From the NCBI GenBank assembly GCA_017439715.1, contig JAFSIR010000032.1:1-35413 (forward strand): DNA of 35,413 nt, given 5' to 3'. Made by a program: the position numbers and the translations under genes. Below, one piece after another: positions 1 through 10,677 of the stretch; position 1 is the first letter of the stretch; every line of letters starts with the position of its first letter. This DNA comes from Clostridia bacterium (GTDB taxonomy: Bacteria > Bacillota > Clostridia > Christensenellales > QAND01). The notes beneath the pieces were generated by a model. That model worked only from the letters and a program-made list of their open reading frames with translations, had not been told where the DNA came from and did no database searches.

Positions 1-53
1 ATGCCCGGTGGCGGAACACTGCAAGAATTTGGCGGGCCCGACACAAAAAAGTG

Positions 54-82
54 TTGCAAAATAAACGTTACTGCTATATCAT
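54..82 (+). promoter_or_regulatory. Probable gdhA promoter
   Basis: TTGCAA at 54-59 and TATCAT at 77-82 are separated by 17 bp, a fair sigma-A-type match about 50 bp upstream of the gdhA start. An alternative -10 (TATATC, 75-80) overlaps it. No operator was recognised. Confidence 0.45.
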
Positions 83-87
83 AGTAA

Positions 88-1467
<1,380 letters not shown>

Positions 1468-1484
1468 GAGCTTTACAAACACAG

Positions 1485-1520
1485 AAAAAACAGGAGAAAC
1501 GCGGTTTCTCCTGTTTTTTG
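1485..1520 (+). terminator. Rho-independent terminator after gdhA
   Basis: A perfect 16-bp inverted repeat (arms 1485-1500 and 1504-1519) with a GCG loop ends in a run of six T. The A-run on the left arm means it could also stop leftward transcription. Confidence 0.93.
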
Positions 1521-1521
1521 T

Positions 1522-2839
<1,318 letters not shown>

Positions 2840-2853
2840 GGGAGAAAACGAAC

Positions 2854-3141
2854 ATGTTAAACAGTAAACAGCGGGCCGCGCTGCGCGCCCTTGCAAATCG
2901 GCAAGAGCCTATCCTGCACGTGGGCAAAGGCGGCATTAACGATAACCTGATCAAACAGGCAGAGGAAGCCATTGTGGCGCGGGAGCTTATCAAAGGCACG
3001 GTGCTTGAAACGGCGCCCATAGATGCAAAAGAAGCGCTGGAAATCCTCTGCCAGGCGCTTCGGGCGGAACCGGTGCAGGCCATCGGCCGCAAATTTGTGC
3101 TGTATCGGAAAAACCATGAAAACCCTGTGATCCAGGTGTGA
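2854..3141 (+). CDS. yhbY: YhbY/YqeI-family RNA-binding protein (CRM domain)
   Basis: This is a small 95-residue single CRM domain protein. The family associates with pre-50S ribosomal particles and binds RNA through a GxxG loop; that loop is visible as VGKGGIND at about 23-30. The stop of obg and this start are 14 bp apart with GGGAG between them, so the two genes are almost certainly co-transcribed. In many Firmicutes yhbY sits directly before nadD; here an antisense gene separates the two, and a hairpin terminator follows yhbY. Confidence 0.93.
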   Translation: MLNSKQRAALRALANRQEPILHVGKGGINDNLIKQAEEAIVARELIKGTVLETAPIDAKEALEILCQALRAEPVQAIGRKFVLYRKNHENPVIQV

Positions 3142-3167
3142 AAACAGGCGCAAAACAGAACGGTAAA

Positions 3168-3194
3168 CAGGCATGCCCGAGCATGCCTGCTTTA
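3168..3194 (+). terminator. Hairpin terminator after yhbY
   Basis: Inverted arms CAGGCATGC (3168-3176) and GCATGCCTG (3181-3189) with a CCGA loop are followed by CTTTATT. It ends the obg-yhbY unit and lies just beyond the stop of the convergent gene. Confidence 0.75.
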
Positions 3195-4079
3195 TTATGC
3201 GCGGTCCTGCACGGGTGCGGCCGGGCCGGTAAAGCGGGATAAAAACGCCAAAAAGAAACATAGGCCGGCCATCAGCGGATAATACAGTGTTTTGCCTGTC
3301 AGCAGCGCGGCAAACGCCAAAACACCGCCGCACACCAGATAGCCGCGGGTGCGCGTGCTGTCGACCGCGCGCTTTTTGAGCTTGGCCATCGTCATGCGCT
3401 TTTCATACAGCTCTTCCATCAGCGCGGCTTCCACCACCTTTTGGTCGGGCAGGCGTGACTGTTTTTGCGCAAGGTCCAGCAGGCGCTCGTGATTCCAGAT
3501 ACGGAATTCCACATCCGCGCACTTTTGCAGCAGTGTTTTGGTTTGCACCGGCACGGGTGCGGTTGAGACAAGCACGGCTTTGGGCACGTTATGGGCGCGG
3601 GCCAAACGATAGCATTCCAGGGCCTGCTGCGGAGAAACAGGCTGGTCGGGATGGTTTTGCAGGCCAAACAGCAGGCAATCGGCTCCGTCTTTGCGGCAGA
3701 ACAGGCGATATGGCTCGCATTTTTCAACGGTATACCCGGCGCCGCGGGCCAATGCAGCGATCAGCTCGGTAAACTCTTTGGCCGGCATCAACACCATTTG
3801 TTCAAACAAATAGTGCCGGCTCAGGCGCAGTTTTTCCCGCTCCACAAACTGATCGAGGCGGATGCTGTTGTACAGCGCGATAGCAACAGACACCATAGTC
3901 GCAGCGATCACGGCGAGGAAAAGCGAAAGAACGGGCTGCGCGGTTTGCAGATAAAACCAAACAAGAAAGCCGAGCAGGATGATGGCACGCAGCACGAGAA
4001 AATCCACGGCGCGGGCAAACAGGCTCCGCTGGCCGGACATGGCAAACCGATAATAACGGCGCATTTCATTATGCAGCAC
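3195..4079 (-). CDS. Membrane protein with degenerate Mrr-like (restriction-endonuclease-like) central domain
   Basis: Function unknown. The 294-residue product shows two N-terminal membrane segments (about 26-45 and 48-70), a soluble central domain (about 98-205) and two more membrane segments (about 247-263 and 265-282). The central domain opens with EFTELIAALARGAGYTVE, which resembles the start of Mrr-type nuclease domains, and later has the alternating strand/helix spacing of that fold. The usual acidic...QxK catalytic signature reads as D134 then QNH at 141-143, so the Lys is absent; a catalytically inactive fold is inferred. A GTG start at 4079 is chosen because GGAGGG lies 7 bp upstream; the next ATG (residue 6) is too far from that site. 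The gene runs against the flanking obg-yhbY and nadD-yqeK-rsfS genes. Confidence 0.7.
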   Translation of the reverse strand: MLHNEMRRYYRFAMSGQRSLFARAVDFLVLRAIILLGFLVWFYLQTAQPVLSLFLAVIAATMVSVAIALYNSIRLDQFVEREKLRLSRHYLFEQMVLMPAKEFTELIAALARGAGYTVEKCEPYRLFCRKDGADCLLFGLQNHPDQPVSPQQALECYRLARAHNVPKAVLVSTAPVPVQTKTLLQKCADVEFRIWNHERLLDLAQKQSRLPDQKVVEAALMEELYEKRMTMAKLKKRAVDSTRTRGYLVCGGVLAFAALLTGKTLYYPLMAGLCFFLAFLSRFTGPAAPVQDRA

Positions 4080-4141
4080 AGGCGATCCCTCCAGGTTTAT
4101 TTTTTTATAGCGTACCCGATTTGAACTTATGTATACTTTCT

Positions 4142-4170
4142 TTGTGTTTAGGGGCTGATTGGTTTATAAT
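4142..4170 (+). promoter_or_regulatory. nadD promoter
   Basis: TTGTGT (4142-4147), a 17-bp spacer and a perfect TATAAT (4165-4170) lie 35 bp before the chosen nadD start. Confidence 0.6.
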
Positions 4171-4204
4171 AGGCATAGAAACAAAGCAAAGGGGGGCGGA
4201 CGAT

Positions 4205-4861
4205 ATGCAGCATACCGCTTCCTGCACCGTAACTGGCACGGTGCAGGCCCGCCTGCGCCGAATTGGCATTCTGGGCGGCACATTCAACCCCGTTCACTGC
4301 GGGCATATAGAAATGGCGCGCGCCGCGCTGCACGAGTGCGGGTTGGATGAGGTGTGGCTCATGCCGTCGAAAAACCCGCCGCATAAACCGCTCCCACATT
4401 TGGCCGGCGAGCAGGACAGGCTGGCGATGGTCGCCCTGGCGTGTGAAACGGAAACGGGGCTTTATCCCAGCACGGTGGAGATCGACCGCCCGGGCGTGAC
4501 ATACACGGTGGACACACTGCGCCAACTCAGCGAGCAGCCGGCGGAGTATTGCTTTATCATTGGGTCTGACACCGTGTTTCAGTTGGAAACCTGGCGGGAA
4601 TTTGAGGCTGTGCTGGCGATGATCTGCTTTGTGGTGTTCATTCGCGGCGGAGAAGACAGCGCACCCGTCCTTGAAAAGATCGCGTTTTTAAAGGCGCGGT
4701 ATGGAGCGCAGTTCCATGTTTGCCAAACGGAATGCCCCGACATTTCGTCTACCGAGGTGCGCCGACTGTATCAGGCGGGCAGCTCATTGGCGCAAACAAT
4801 GGTGCCTGCCGCTGTGGCGGCTTACATTCGGGAGCGAGGGCTGTACCGTGAATGCCAATGA
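4205..4861 (+). CDS. nadD: Nicotinate-nucleotide adenylyltransferase
   Basis: NadD transfers AMP from ATP to nicotinate mononucleotide to make deamido-NAD, the step before NAD synthetase. The nucleotidyltransferase signature GGTFNPVHCGH lies at 24-34 and the second family motif ISSTEVR lies near the C terminus, so the fold is complete at 218 residues. The ATG at 4205 is chosen because AAAGGGGGGCGG lies just upstream and the -10 box at 4165-4170 would fall inside any longer reading. The product still has about 18 residues before the first beta strand, slightly more than usual. It overlaps yqeK by 14 bp and heads the nadD-yqeK-rsfS unit, an arrangement conserved across Bacillota. Confidence 0.95.
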   Translation: MQHTASCTVTGTVQARLRRIGILGGTFNPVHCGHIEMARAALHECGLDEVWLMPSKNPPHKPLPHLAGEQDRLAMVALACETETGLYPSTVEIDRPGVTYTVDTLRQLSEQPAEYCFIIGSDTVFQLETWREFEAVLAMICFVVFIRGGEDSAPVLEKIAFLKARYGAQFHVCQTECPDISSTEVRRLYQAGSSLAQTMVPAAVAAYIRERGLYRECQ

Positions 4862-5423
4862 ATTAGCGTGTTTGGCGCGGCAACGGCTGTCCGAAAAACG
4901 GTTCAAGCACGTGGAAGGCGTGGCGAAAACGGCACAGGCGCTGGCGCTGCAATACGGCGCAGACCCAGAAAAGGCCTGCATAGCCGGCTGGCTGCATGAT
5001 TTGGAGCGTGAAACGCCGCATTCGCAAGCGGCAGCCGCAGCTCGGGCTGCCGGGATAGAGGATGAAAGCCTGTATAAAAACGCAATGCTGCTGCATGGGC
5101 CGCTGGCGTCCTGCCGGGCGCGGGCAGAATGGGGCATAGAAGACGAAGAAGTGCTGCAGGCTGTGTATGCTCACACGCTGGGCGATGACACGATGGCTCT
5201 GTTAACGTGTGTGCTGTACCTGGCAGACGGGATAGAGCCCGGGCGGAGCTATCCGGGCGTGGAACAGCTGCGAAAAACAGCGCAGGAAGACCTATACTTG
5301 GCTGTGGAGCAAGCGCTTCTCGGCTCGATGGAACATTTGCAGAACAGCGGCAAAACGCCGCACCCGCAAAGCGCGCGGGCGCTTGAGCGGATACGAGCAA
5401 TACGCAAGGAGGCAAAACAATGA
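4848..5423 (+). CDS. yqeK: HD-domain hydrolase YqeK (Ap4A-hydrolase family)
   Basis: YqeK proteins are HD-superfamily metal-dependent phosphohydrolases; family members from Gram-positive bacteria have been shown to cleave diadenosine tetraphosphate symmetrically. The product is 191 residues, close to the family norm. The first metal-ligand His is H21 (HVEG), the HD pair is H50-D51 in GWLHDLE, and later His in LLHG and AHTLGDD fit the remaining sites. A GTG start at 4848 is chosen because GGAGCGAGGG ends 7 bp upstream, giving a 14-bp overlap with nadD. The stop overlaps the rsfS start as ATGA, which suggests translational coupling. Confidence 0.93.
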   Translation: MNANELACLARQRLSEKRFKHVEGVAKTAQALALQYGADPEKACIAGWLHDLERETPHSQAAAAARAAGIEDESLYKNAMLLHGPLASCRARAEWGIEDEEVLQAVYAHTLGDDTMALLTCVLYLADGIEPGRSYPGVEQLRKTAQEDLYLAVEQALLGSMEHLQNSGKTPHPQSARALERIRAIRKEAKQ

Positions 5424-5767
5424 ATCAGCAGGTGGAAACGATCGCCAAAGCATTGGATATGCATGGGGCAACGGATATTCAGATCATCGATATCACGGGA
5501 GTCAGTATCGTGGCCGACTATTTTGTGGTGGCCAGCGGCAGCACGCCCATCCAGGTGCGCGCGCTGTGCGATGCGGTGCAGGACGAGCTGGATAAGGCGG
5601 AGATGCCCTGCAAGCGCGTGGAAGGCAAGGAAGCGGGCCGGTGGATCGTGGTGGACGCGGCAGACGTGCTGGTGCACATTTTCCACACGGAAGAACGCGC
5701 TTTCTATAACCTTGAACGGCTGTGGAGCAACGGCGAAAACACGGTAAGCTACGGCACTGAGAAATAA
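5420..5767 (+). CDS. rsfS: Ribosomal silencing factor RsfS
   Basis: RsfS (DUF143, plant Iojap family) binds ribosomal protein L14 and blocks 30S-50S joining when nutrients are short. The 115-residue product is full length for the family and shows the typical core, including the segment ADYFVVASGSTPIQVRAL and the later GRWIVVDAADVLVHIF. GGAGG lies 6-7 bp before the ATG, inside the end of yqeK. It is the last gene of the nadD-yqeK-rsfS unit; the LytR-type gene that lies between yqeK and rsfS in some Clostridia is absent. Confidence 0.95.
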   Translation: MNQQVETIAKALDMHGATDIQIIDITGVSIVADYFVVASGSTPIQVRALCDAVQDELDKAEMPCKRVEGKEAGRWIVVDAADVLVHIFHTEERAFYNLERLWSNGENTVSYGTEK

Positions 5768-5802
5768 AAAACAAGCTTCCAACGCGATTTTTGGGCCTGA
5801 TA

Positions 5803-5833
5803 ACGGGCGCGCTTCGGCACGCCTGTTTTTTTA
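5803..5833 (+). terminator. UUCG-capped terminator after rsfS
   Basis: A 10-bp stem with one mismatch (arms 5803-5812 and 5817-5826), closed by a TTCG tetraloop, runs into seven or more T. Confidence 0.92.
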
Positions 5834-5841
5834 TTTGCCTA

Positions 5842-5870
5842 TTGCAATTCGATTTTCCGCATGGTACTAT
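5842..5870 (+). promoter_or_regulatory. nrdD promoter
   Basis: TTGCAA (5842-5847) and TACTAT (5865-5870) are spaced 17 bp and sit just after the rsfS terminator. About 50 bp of A-rich leader follows. I saw no clear NrdR box pair. Confidence 0.5.
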
Positions 5871-5925
5871 ATATGCGCAGAAAATAGAAATAAACAACAA
5901 TATATTGTGGTTGGAGGTTATCGTG

Positions 5926-8196
5926 ATGGGATCAGCACCGCAAACCATTTTAAAGCGAGATGGCACGGCCGTTCCGTTTGACGCGGAAAAAATCCGCCTG
6001 GCCATGGAAAAAGCATGCCTGGCAACACCGGAAGAGCAAGTGTCAGCCCAGGCGCTGATCGATATGACGGCGCTGGTGGTGGCCCGCATCCAGGAGGGAA
6101 CAACACCGTCTGTTGAGCAAGTGCAGGACCTTGTTGAACAGGTGCTGATCGAAGCAGGCTATGGCCTTACGGCAAAAGCATATATTCTTTACCGCGCGGA
6201 GCATGCCAAGATCCGCCGCTCGGAAGAAGACCTGATGAATATTTATCGGGAGCTCACGTATTCCTACGCCCAGAATGCCGATCTTAAACGCGAAAACGCC
6301 AATATTGATGCCGACACTGCCATGGGCACCATGCTCAAATACGGCTCGGAAGGCGCCAAATATTTTGTGGATCAATATGTGCTGCCCAAAGACGTGGCGG
6401 CCGGGCATATCAACGGTGATATCCATATTCACGATAAAGATTTTTATATGCTCACGGAAACCTGCTGCCAGATCGATTTGATGAAGCTGTTTAAAAACGG
6501 GTTCAGCACCGGGCATGGCATTTTGCGCGAGCCGAACGGCATTGCCAGTTATTCTGCGCTGGGCTGCATTGCGCTGCAGGCCAACCAGAACGAGATGCAC
6601 GGCGGCCAAAGCATCCCAACGTTTGATTATGCAATGGCAGAGGGCGTGGCAAAATCCTTCCGCTCCCTGTATCGGTCGGCGCTCGTTGCGTATTTCCAGA
6701 TCGGCTTCGCACTTGATGAAACGGATTCTGAGGCGTTGGCTGACAAAGTGGGCCAATCAATCGGCTGGCCTTCGATGAGCGCTCTGGATGAATATGAGGG
6801 CGCATTGAGCGGTGTTTTGGCTGCGTATGAGCCCGAGCAGGCCAAAGCAGCGCATGAATATGCTTCGCGAACCGCGCTTAAAAACGTGAAACGCAACACG
6901 TATCAGGCTATGGAAGCGCTGATCCATAACCTGAACACCATGAATTCGCGTGCCGGTGCGCAGGTGCCGTTCAGCTCTGTGAACTATGGAACGGATACTT
7001 CGCCCGAAGGCCGCCTTGTGATCGAAAGTTTGCTGCTGGCCACGGAAGCGGGCCTTGGCAACGGAGAAACGGCGATTTTTCCGGTTCAGATCTTCAAGGT
7101 AAAACAAGGGATCAACTATGACCCGGGCGATCCTAACTATGACCTGTTCCGGTTGGCGCTGCGTGTTTCGGCCAAGCGCCTGTTCCCCAACTTCAGCTTT
7201 TTGGATGCGCCGTTCAACGATGCGTATTATAAGCCGGGCGATCCGGACAGTGAAGTGGCCTATATGGGTTGCCGCACCCGTGTGATGGGCAACGTGTATG
7301 ACCGCAGCCGCGAGGTGACCAGCGGCCGCGGCAATCTGAGCTTTACATCGATCAACCTGCCGCGGCTGGGCCTGATCTGCCGGGGCGACTGGGACCTGTT
7401 TTACAGAATGCTGACGGAGCGGATGGAGCTGTGCTTCAGGCAGCTGCTGCACCGATACAGCGTGCAGTGCACCAAGCGCGTTCGTAACTATCCTTTCCTA
7501 ATGGGGCAGGGGATCTGGCTTGATTCGGAAAAGCTGGGCCCGGATGACACGGTGGGCGAGGTGTTAAAACACGGAACGCTCAGCGTGGGCTTTATCGGGC
7601 TGGCGGAAACACTGGTGGCAATGACGGGCAGCCATCACGGGCAAAACGAGGAAAGCCAGCGCCGCGGGCTTGAGATCGTATCCTTCATGCGGAGAATGAC
7701 GGACGAACAATCGGCCCGCACGGGGCTGAACTTTACCCTGCTGGCCACGCCGGCAGAGGGCTTGTCCGGCCGGTTTGTTGCCATTGACAGGGATCGGTTT
7801 GGCGAGATCGAAGGCATAACAGACCGCGCGTATTATACAAACTCTTTCCATGTGCCGGTGTATTATCAGATTGGCGCGTATAAAAAGATCCGCACGGAAG
7901 CGCCGTATCACGCGCTGACCAATGCCGGGCACATCAGCTATGTGGAGCTGGATGGGGACACGAGCAAAAACCTCGAAGCGTTTGAAAGCATCATCCGCTG
8001 CATGAAGGAAGCCGGCATTGGATACGGCTCTGTCAATCACCCGGTAGATAGAGACCCGGTGTGCGGTTACACCGGCGTGATCGATGATGTGTGCCCCCGC
8101 TGCGGCCGCCGCGAAGGGGAAGCCATAGACGTTGAAACTTTGCGCGCCCTGCGCAGACAATATCCCAACATGCCCATGTTTTATGGGCTCGAATAA
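5926..8196 (+). CDS. nrdD: Anaerobic ribonucleoside-triphosphate reductase, catalytic body lacking the glycyl-radical tail
   Basis: Class III reductases convert ribonucleotides to deoxyribonucleotides without oxygen, using a glycyl radical installed by NrdG. The 756-residue product begins with an ATP-cone regulatory domain (about 1-95) and continues with the ten-stranded barrel, with typical stretches such as NSRAGAQVPFSSVNYGTD and GNGETAIFPVQIFK. Near the end a Cys cluster (C713, C723, C726 in CGYTG...CPRCGR) matches the zinc site. In single-chain NrdD the radical motif RxxxGYLxG follows this cluster; here translation stops about 30 residues after it without that motif, which lies in the next gene. 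The ATG at 5926 is chosen because GGAGG is 8 bp upstream. Confidence 0.95.
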   Translation: MGSAPQTILKRDGTAVPFDAEKIRLAMEKACLATPEEQVSAQALIDMTALVVARIQEGTTPSVEQVQDLVEQVLIEAGYGLTAKAYILYRAEHAKIRRSEEDLMNIYRELTYSYAQNADLKRENANIDADTAMGTMLKYGSEGAKYFVDQYVLPKDVAAGHINGDIHIHDKDFYMLTETCCQIDLMKLFKNGFSTGHGILREPNGIASYSALGCIALQANQNEMHGGQSIPTFDYAMAEGVAKSFRSLYRSALVAYFQIGFALDETDSEALADKVGQSIGWPSMSALDEYEGALSGVLAAYEPEQAKAAHEYASRTALKNVKRNTYQAMEALIHNLNTMNSRAGAQVPFSSVNYGTDTSPEGRLVIESLLLATEAGLGNGETAIFPVQIFKVKQGINYDPGDPNYDLFRLALRVSAKRLFPNFSFLDAPFNDAYYKPGDPDSEVAYMGCRTRVMGNVYDRSREVTSGRGNLSFTSINLPRLGLICRGDWDLFYRMLTERMELCFRQLLHRYSVQCTKRVRNYPFLMGQGIWLDSEKLGPDDTVGEVLKHGTLSVGFIGLAETLVAMTGSHHGQNEESQRRGLEIVSFMRRMTDEQSARTGLNFTLLATPAEGLSGRFVAIDRDRFGEIEGITDRAYYTNSFHVPVYYQIGAYKKIRTEAPYHALTNAGHISYVELDGDTSKNLEAFESIIRCMKEAGIGYGSVNHPVDRDPVCGYTGVIDDVCPRCGRREGEAIDVETLRALRRQYPNMPMFYGLE

Positions 8197-8209
8197 GGAG
8201 GAGCAAACA

Positions 8210-8371
8210 ATGCAGAAAGTAAAACAGCAGACTGAACGCGTGGGTGAAGGCGTTAAATTTGAGCGTATCCGCCGTATCACGGGCTATCTTGTGGGCACAA
8301 CGGATCGGTTCAACAATGCAAAAAAAGCCGAGGAGAAGGACCGTGTCAAACATTCCGTGGCCGGGGCTTAA
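8210..8371 (+). CDS. Separate glycyl-radical domain of NrdD (53 residues)
   Basis: The product carries FERIRRITGYLVG at about 17-29, followed by TDRFNNAKKAEEKDRVKH, which is the C-terminal glycyl-radical segment normally fused to clostridial NrdD. The likely radical residue is Gly25. This is not a simple frameshift. The gene has its own AAGGAGG 8 bp before an ATG, the 13-bp gap after the nrdD stop holds only that site, and the first 16 residues form a short polar lead-in. It overlaps nrdG by 29 bp. The inferred role is to dock into the NrdD barrel and carry the radical, as the separate YfiD/GrcA protein does for damaged pyruvate formate-lyase. I believe similar small NrdD-tail genes may occur in other Clostridia but cannot check here. 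Confidence 0.88.
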   Translation: MQKVKQQTERVGEGVKFERIRRITGYLVGTTDRFNNAKKAEEKDRVKHSVAGA

Positions 8372-8828
8372 GATCAGCGGCGTGGTGGAGGAATCCATCA
8401 CGGATGGGCCGGGTATTCGAACCGTGATATTCACGCAGGGGTGCCCGCATCGGTGTCCGGGCTGCCATAATCCGCAGACCCATGATTTCAGTGCAGGCTT
8501 TTATGCCGATGGCGAGGCGATCCTGGCATCCGTGGCTGAGAACCCGCTGATCCGGGGCGTTACGTTTTCCGGTGGTGAGCCGTTCTGCCAGGCACAGGCG
8601 CTGTGCGAACTGGCTCAGCGGCTGCGCGATATGGGCAAAAACATTTGGGTGTATTCCGGATACACGCATGAAGAGCTTTTGGAAAAGGGCAGGGAAGAGC
8701 CGGCGGTGAGCCGCCTGCTGTCGCTATGCGATGTGCTGGTGGACGGGCCGTATTTGCAGGCAGAGCGAGACCTGACGCTGACCTTCTGCGGCAGCCGCAA
8801 CCAGAGGATCATCCGGTTAAGAGAATAG
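8343..8828 (+). CDS. nrdG: Anaerobic ribonucleotide reductase activating protein
   Basis: NrdG is a radical SAM enzyme that uses a [4Fe-4S] cluster and S-adenosylmethionine to generate the glycyl radical on NrdD. The CX3CX2C cluster motif is visible as C34, C38 and C41 in QGCPHRCPGCHNP, and the SAM-binding GGE follows in TFSGGEP. The product is 161 residues, normal for the family. GTG at 8343 is taken as the start because AGGAG lies 7 bp upstream; this places the start inside the end of the small glycyl-radical gene and suggests coupled translation of all three proteins. The gene ends just before a two-hairpin terminator region. Confidence 0.95.
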   Translation: MSNIPWPGLKISGVVEESITDGPGIRTVIFTQGCPHRCPGCHNPQTHDFSAGFYADGEAILASVAENPLIRGVTFSGGEPFCQAQALCELAQRLRDMGKNIWVYSGYTHEELLEKGREEPAVSRLLSLCDVLVDGPYLQAERDLTLTFCGSRNQRIIRLRE

Positions 8829-8829
8829 C

Positions 8830-8874
8830 AAAAAGCGCCACTCATAGGGCTGCATTGCCCGAGCGGCGCTTTTT
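8830..8874 (+). terminator. Terminator of the nrd operon
   Basis: Outer arms AAAAAGCGCC (8830-8839) and GGCGCTTTTT (8865-8874) enclose CTC/GAG and GGGC/GCCC inner pairs. A-run and T-run flank the stem, so it can work on both strands. Confidence 0.85.
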
Positions 8875-8883
8875 AAGCATAAC

Positions 8884-8914
8884 AAAAGGCCGTGTGCTCA
8901 GCACACGGCCTTAT
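8884..8914 (-). terminator. Terminator of the leftward glyS unit
   Basis: A perfect 12-bp stem (8886-8897 with 8901-8912, TCA loop) is followed on the minus strand by TTTTGTT. It lies 9 bp beyond the stop of the small membrane protein gene. Confidence 0.85.
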
Positions 8915-8922
8915 AATTTATT

Positions 8923-9273
8923 TTACATATAGCGCCCGCGGCGGAGCCGCTCCGGCAACCGGTGAAGCGTTATGGAACCATAGAAGCTGAGCAGCACGGT
9001 TACGATGATGGAAGGAATGATGGCCTTAAAGTTGCCACCGTCCGCAAACACCATGATGCCGCCGATCAGGCAGGATGCGCCGGTCAAGAAATGCGCCAGC
9101 GAATAATCCAGACCAAACTTTTTGTGATTATGCACACGGCTCAAACCGGAGGGATCCAGGCCATTGATCATGGAATAATTCCGTTTGCTGTAAATTTGAT
9201 ATCCTACAAACAAACTTAGTATACCGTAAATCACATAAATGACCGTCATTACATAGAGAACGATTTGCTCCAT
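8923..9273 (-). CDS. Small three-helix membrane protein, unknown function
   Basis: I do not recognise this 116-residue protein with certainty; it has a general similarity to small DUF3784-like membrane proteins. Three hydrophobic segments are visible at about 4-26, 57-77 and 83-102, with a basic C-terminal tail rich in Arg (RLPERLRRGR). A loop between the first two segments contains NGLDPSGLSRVHNHKKFG. AAGGAGTT lies upstream of the ATG. The gene follows glyS by 21 bp on the same strand and shares its terminator, so it is probably co-transcribed with glyS, though nothing in the sequence ties it to translation. Confidence 0.75.
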   Translation of the reverse strand: MEQIVLYVMTVIYVIYGILSLFVGYQIYSKRNYSMINGLDPSGLSRVHNHKKFGLDYSLAHFLTGASCLIGGIMVFADGGNFKAIIPSIIVTVLLSFYGSITLHRLPERLRRGRYM

Positions 9274-9294
9274 ACTGTGAGAACTCCTTCCGTA

Positions 9295-10677
9295 TCAGAA
9301 CGCCAGCTTTTGCGCGAGGAACTGGGCCAGGTCCGTGCGCGGGATGCGGATTTGCTCCATCGTATCTCTGTAGCGGATGGTAACAGTACCGTCTTCGCCG
9401 GTTTGCCCATCAATAGTGATGCAGAACGGCGTGCCGATCTCATCATGGCGGCGGTAACGCTTGCCGATGGACCCGGACTCATCATAGTCTACCATATAAT
9501 CAGCCGAAAGTTCGGCAAAAATTTCTTCCGCGATCGGGGCGAATTTTTTCTGCAGCGGGAGGATCGCCGCTTTATAGGGCGCAATCACCGGATGCAGATG
9601 CAATACGATACGGGTATCATTTTCCAGTTCCTGCTCTTCGTATGCATCACACAGCAGCGCCAACAGCAGGCGCTCCACACCCACGCTGGGTTCGATGCAG
9701 TAAGGAACAACTTTTTTGCCCGTGGTCGGGTCCATATATTCCAGGGCCTGACCGGACACACGCGTATGCGCTTTAAGGTCAAAATCGGTGCGGTCCGCAA
9801 TGCCCCACAGCTCTTTCTGGCCGAAGGGATAGAGGAACTCGATATCCGTGGTGGCGTTGGAATAATGGCTCAACTCTTTGGGGTCATGGTCGCGCAGCAC
9901 GATGCTCTCTTTTTTAATGCCGATGGAGAGCAGGAAGTTCACGCAGAAATCTTTCCAGTAAGCAAACCATTCAAGGTCTTCACCCGGCTGGCAGAAGAAC
10001 TCAAGCTCCATCTGCTCAAACTCACGGGTGCGGAAAATGAAGTTGCCCGGGGTGATCTCGTTGCGGAAGCTTTTGCCGATCTGGCCGATGCCGAACGGCA
10101 GCTTTTTGCGCGAGGTGCGCAGCACGTTTTTGAAGTTCACAAAAATGCCCTGTGCGGTTTCCGGGCGCAAATAAATCTCGGAAGAAGAATCTTCCGTTAC
10201 ACCCAAAAAGGTTTTAAACATCAGGTTGAACTGGCGGATGCCGGTAAACTCGTGTTTGCCGCACTGCGGGCAAGGCACCTGATGCTCGTTCAAAAACGCT
10301 TCCAGCTCTTCCGGGCTCATGCCGTCAATTTTAATATTCATGCCGTTCTGGCGCACAAATTCTTCCGCCAGCTGATCGGCGCGGAAGCGGGCCTTGCACG
10401 AACGGCAATCCATCAGCGGATCGGAGAATCCGCCAACATGGCCGGAAGCAACCCAAACCTGCGGGTTCATCAGGATTGCGCTGTCCAGACCCACGTTATA
10501 CGGGCTCTGGCGCACAAACTTTTTCCACCATGCCTGCTTGATATTATTTTTCAATTCAGCACCCAACGGGCCGTAATCCCAAGCGTTGGCCAAACCGCCG
10601 TACAATTCGGAGCCGGCATACACGATGCCGCGGTTTTTACAGAGTGCGACGAGCTTATCCATGGTAACAGCTGACAT
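9295..10677 (-). CDS. glyS: Glycyl-tRNA synthetase, single-chain (dimeric) type
   Basis: The 460-residue class II synthetase charges tRNA-Gly. It is the alpha2 type, homologous to the archaeal/eukaryotic enzyme, rather than the alpha2beta2 form encoded by glyQ and glyS in many bacteria. The N-terminal [15 protein letters not shown] and WDYGPLG, the motif 2 region [21 protein letters not shown], the motif 3 [10 protein letters not shown] and a C-terminal anticodon-binding domain are all visible. The start at 10677 is chosen because CGGAGGAAAC lies just upstream; the longer reading to 10704 would include that site. A minus-strand TATAAT lies at 10738-10743 but without a good -35. No T-box leader (no GGTGGNACCGCG-like element) is present. 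Confidence 0.96.
   Translation of the reverse strand: MSAVTMDKLVALCKNRGIVYAGSELYGGLANAWDYGPLGAELKNNIKQAWWKKFVRQSPYNVGLDSAILMNPQVWVASGHVGGFSDPLMDCRSCKARFRADQLAEEFVRQNGMNIKIDGMSPEELEAFLNEHQVPCPQCGKHEFTGIRQFNLMFKTFLGVTEDSSSEIYLRPETAQGIFVNFKNVLRTSRKKLPFGIGQIGKSFRNEITPGNFIFRTREFEQMELEFFCQPGEDLEWFAYWKDFCVNFLLSIGIKKESIVLRDHDPKELSHYSNATTDIEFLYPFGQKELWGIADRTDFDLKAHTRVSGQALEYMDPTTGKKVVPYCIEPSVGVERLLLALLCDAYEEQELENDTRIVLHLHPVIAPYKAAILPLQKKFAPIAEEIFAELSADYMVDYDESGSIGKRYRRHDEIGTPFCITIDGQTGEDGTVTIRYRDTMEQIRIPRTDLAQFLAQKLAF

Noticed and set aside
1-53. Possible end of an upstream gene at the window start
   Set aside because: No open frame long enough to support a gene; left unannotated.
8197-8209. Programmed or accidental frameshift joining nrdD to the glycyl-radical ORF
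   Set aside because: The gap contains a stop and a perfect ribosome binding site but no slippery run; two separate genes explain it better.
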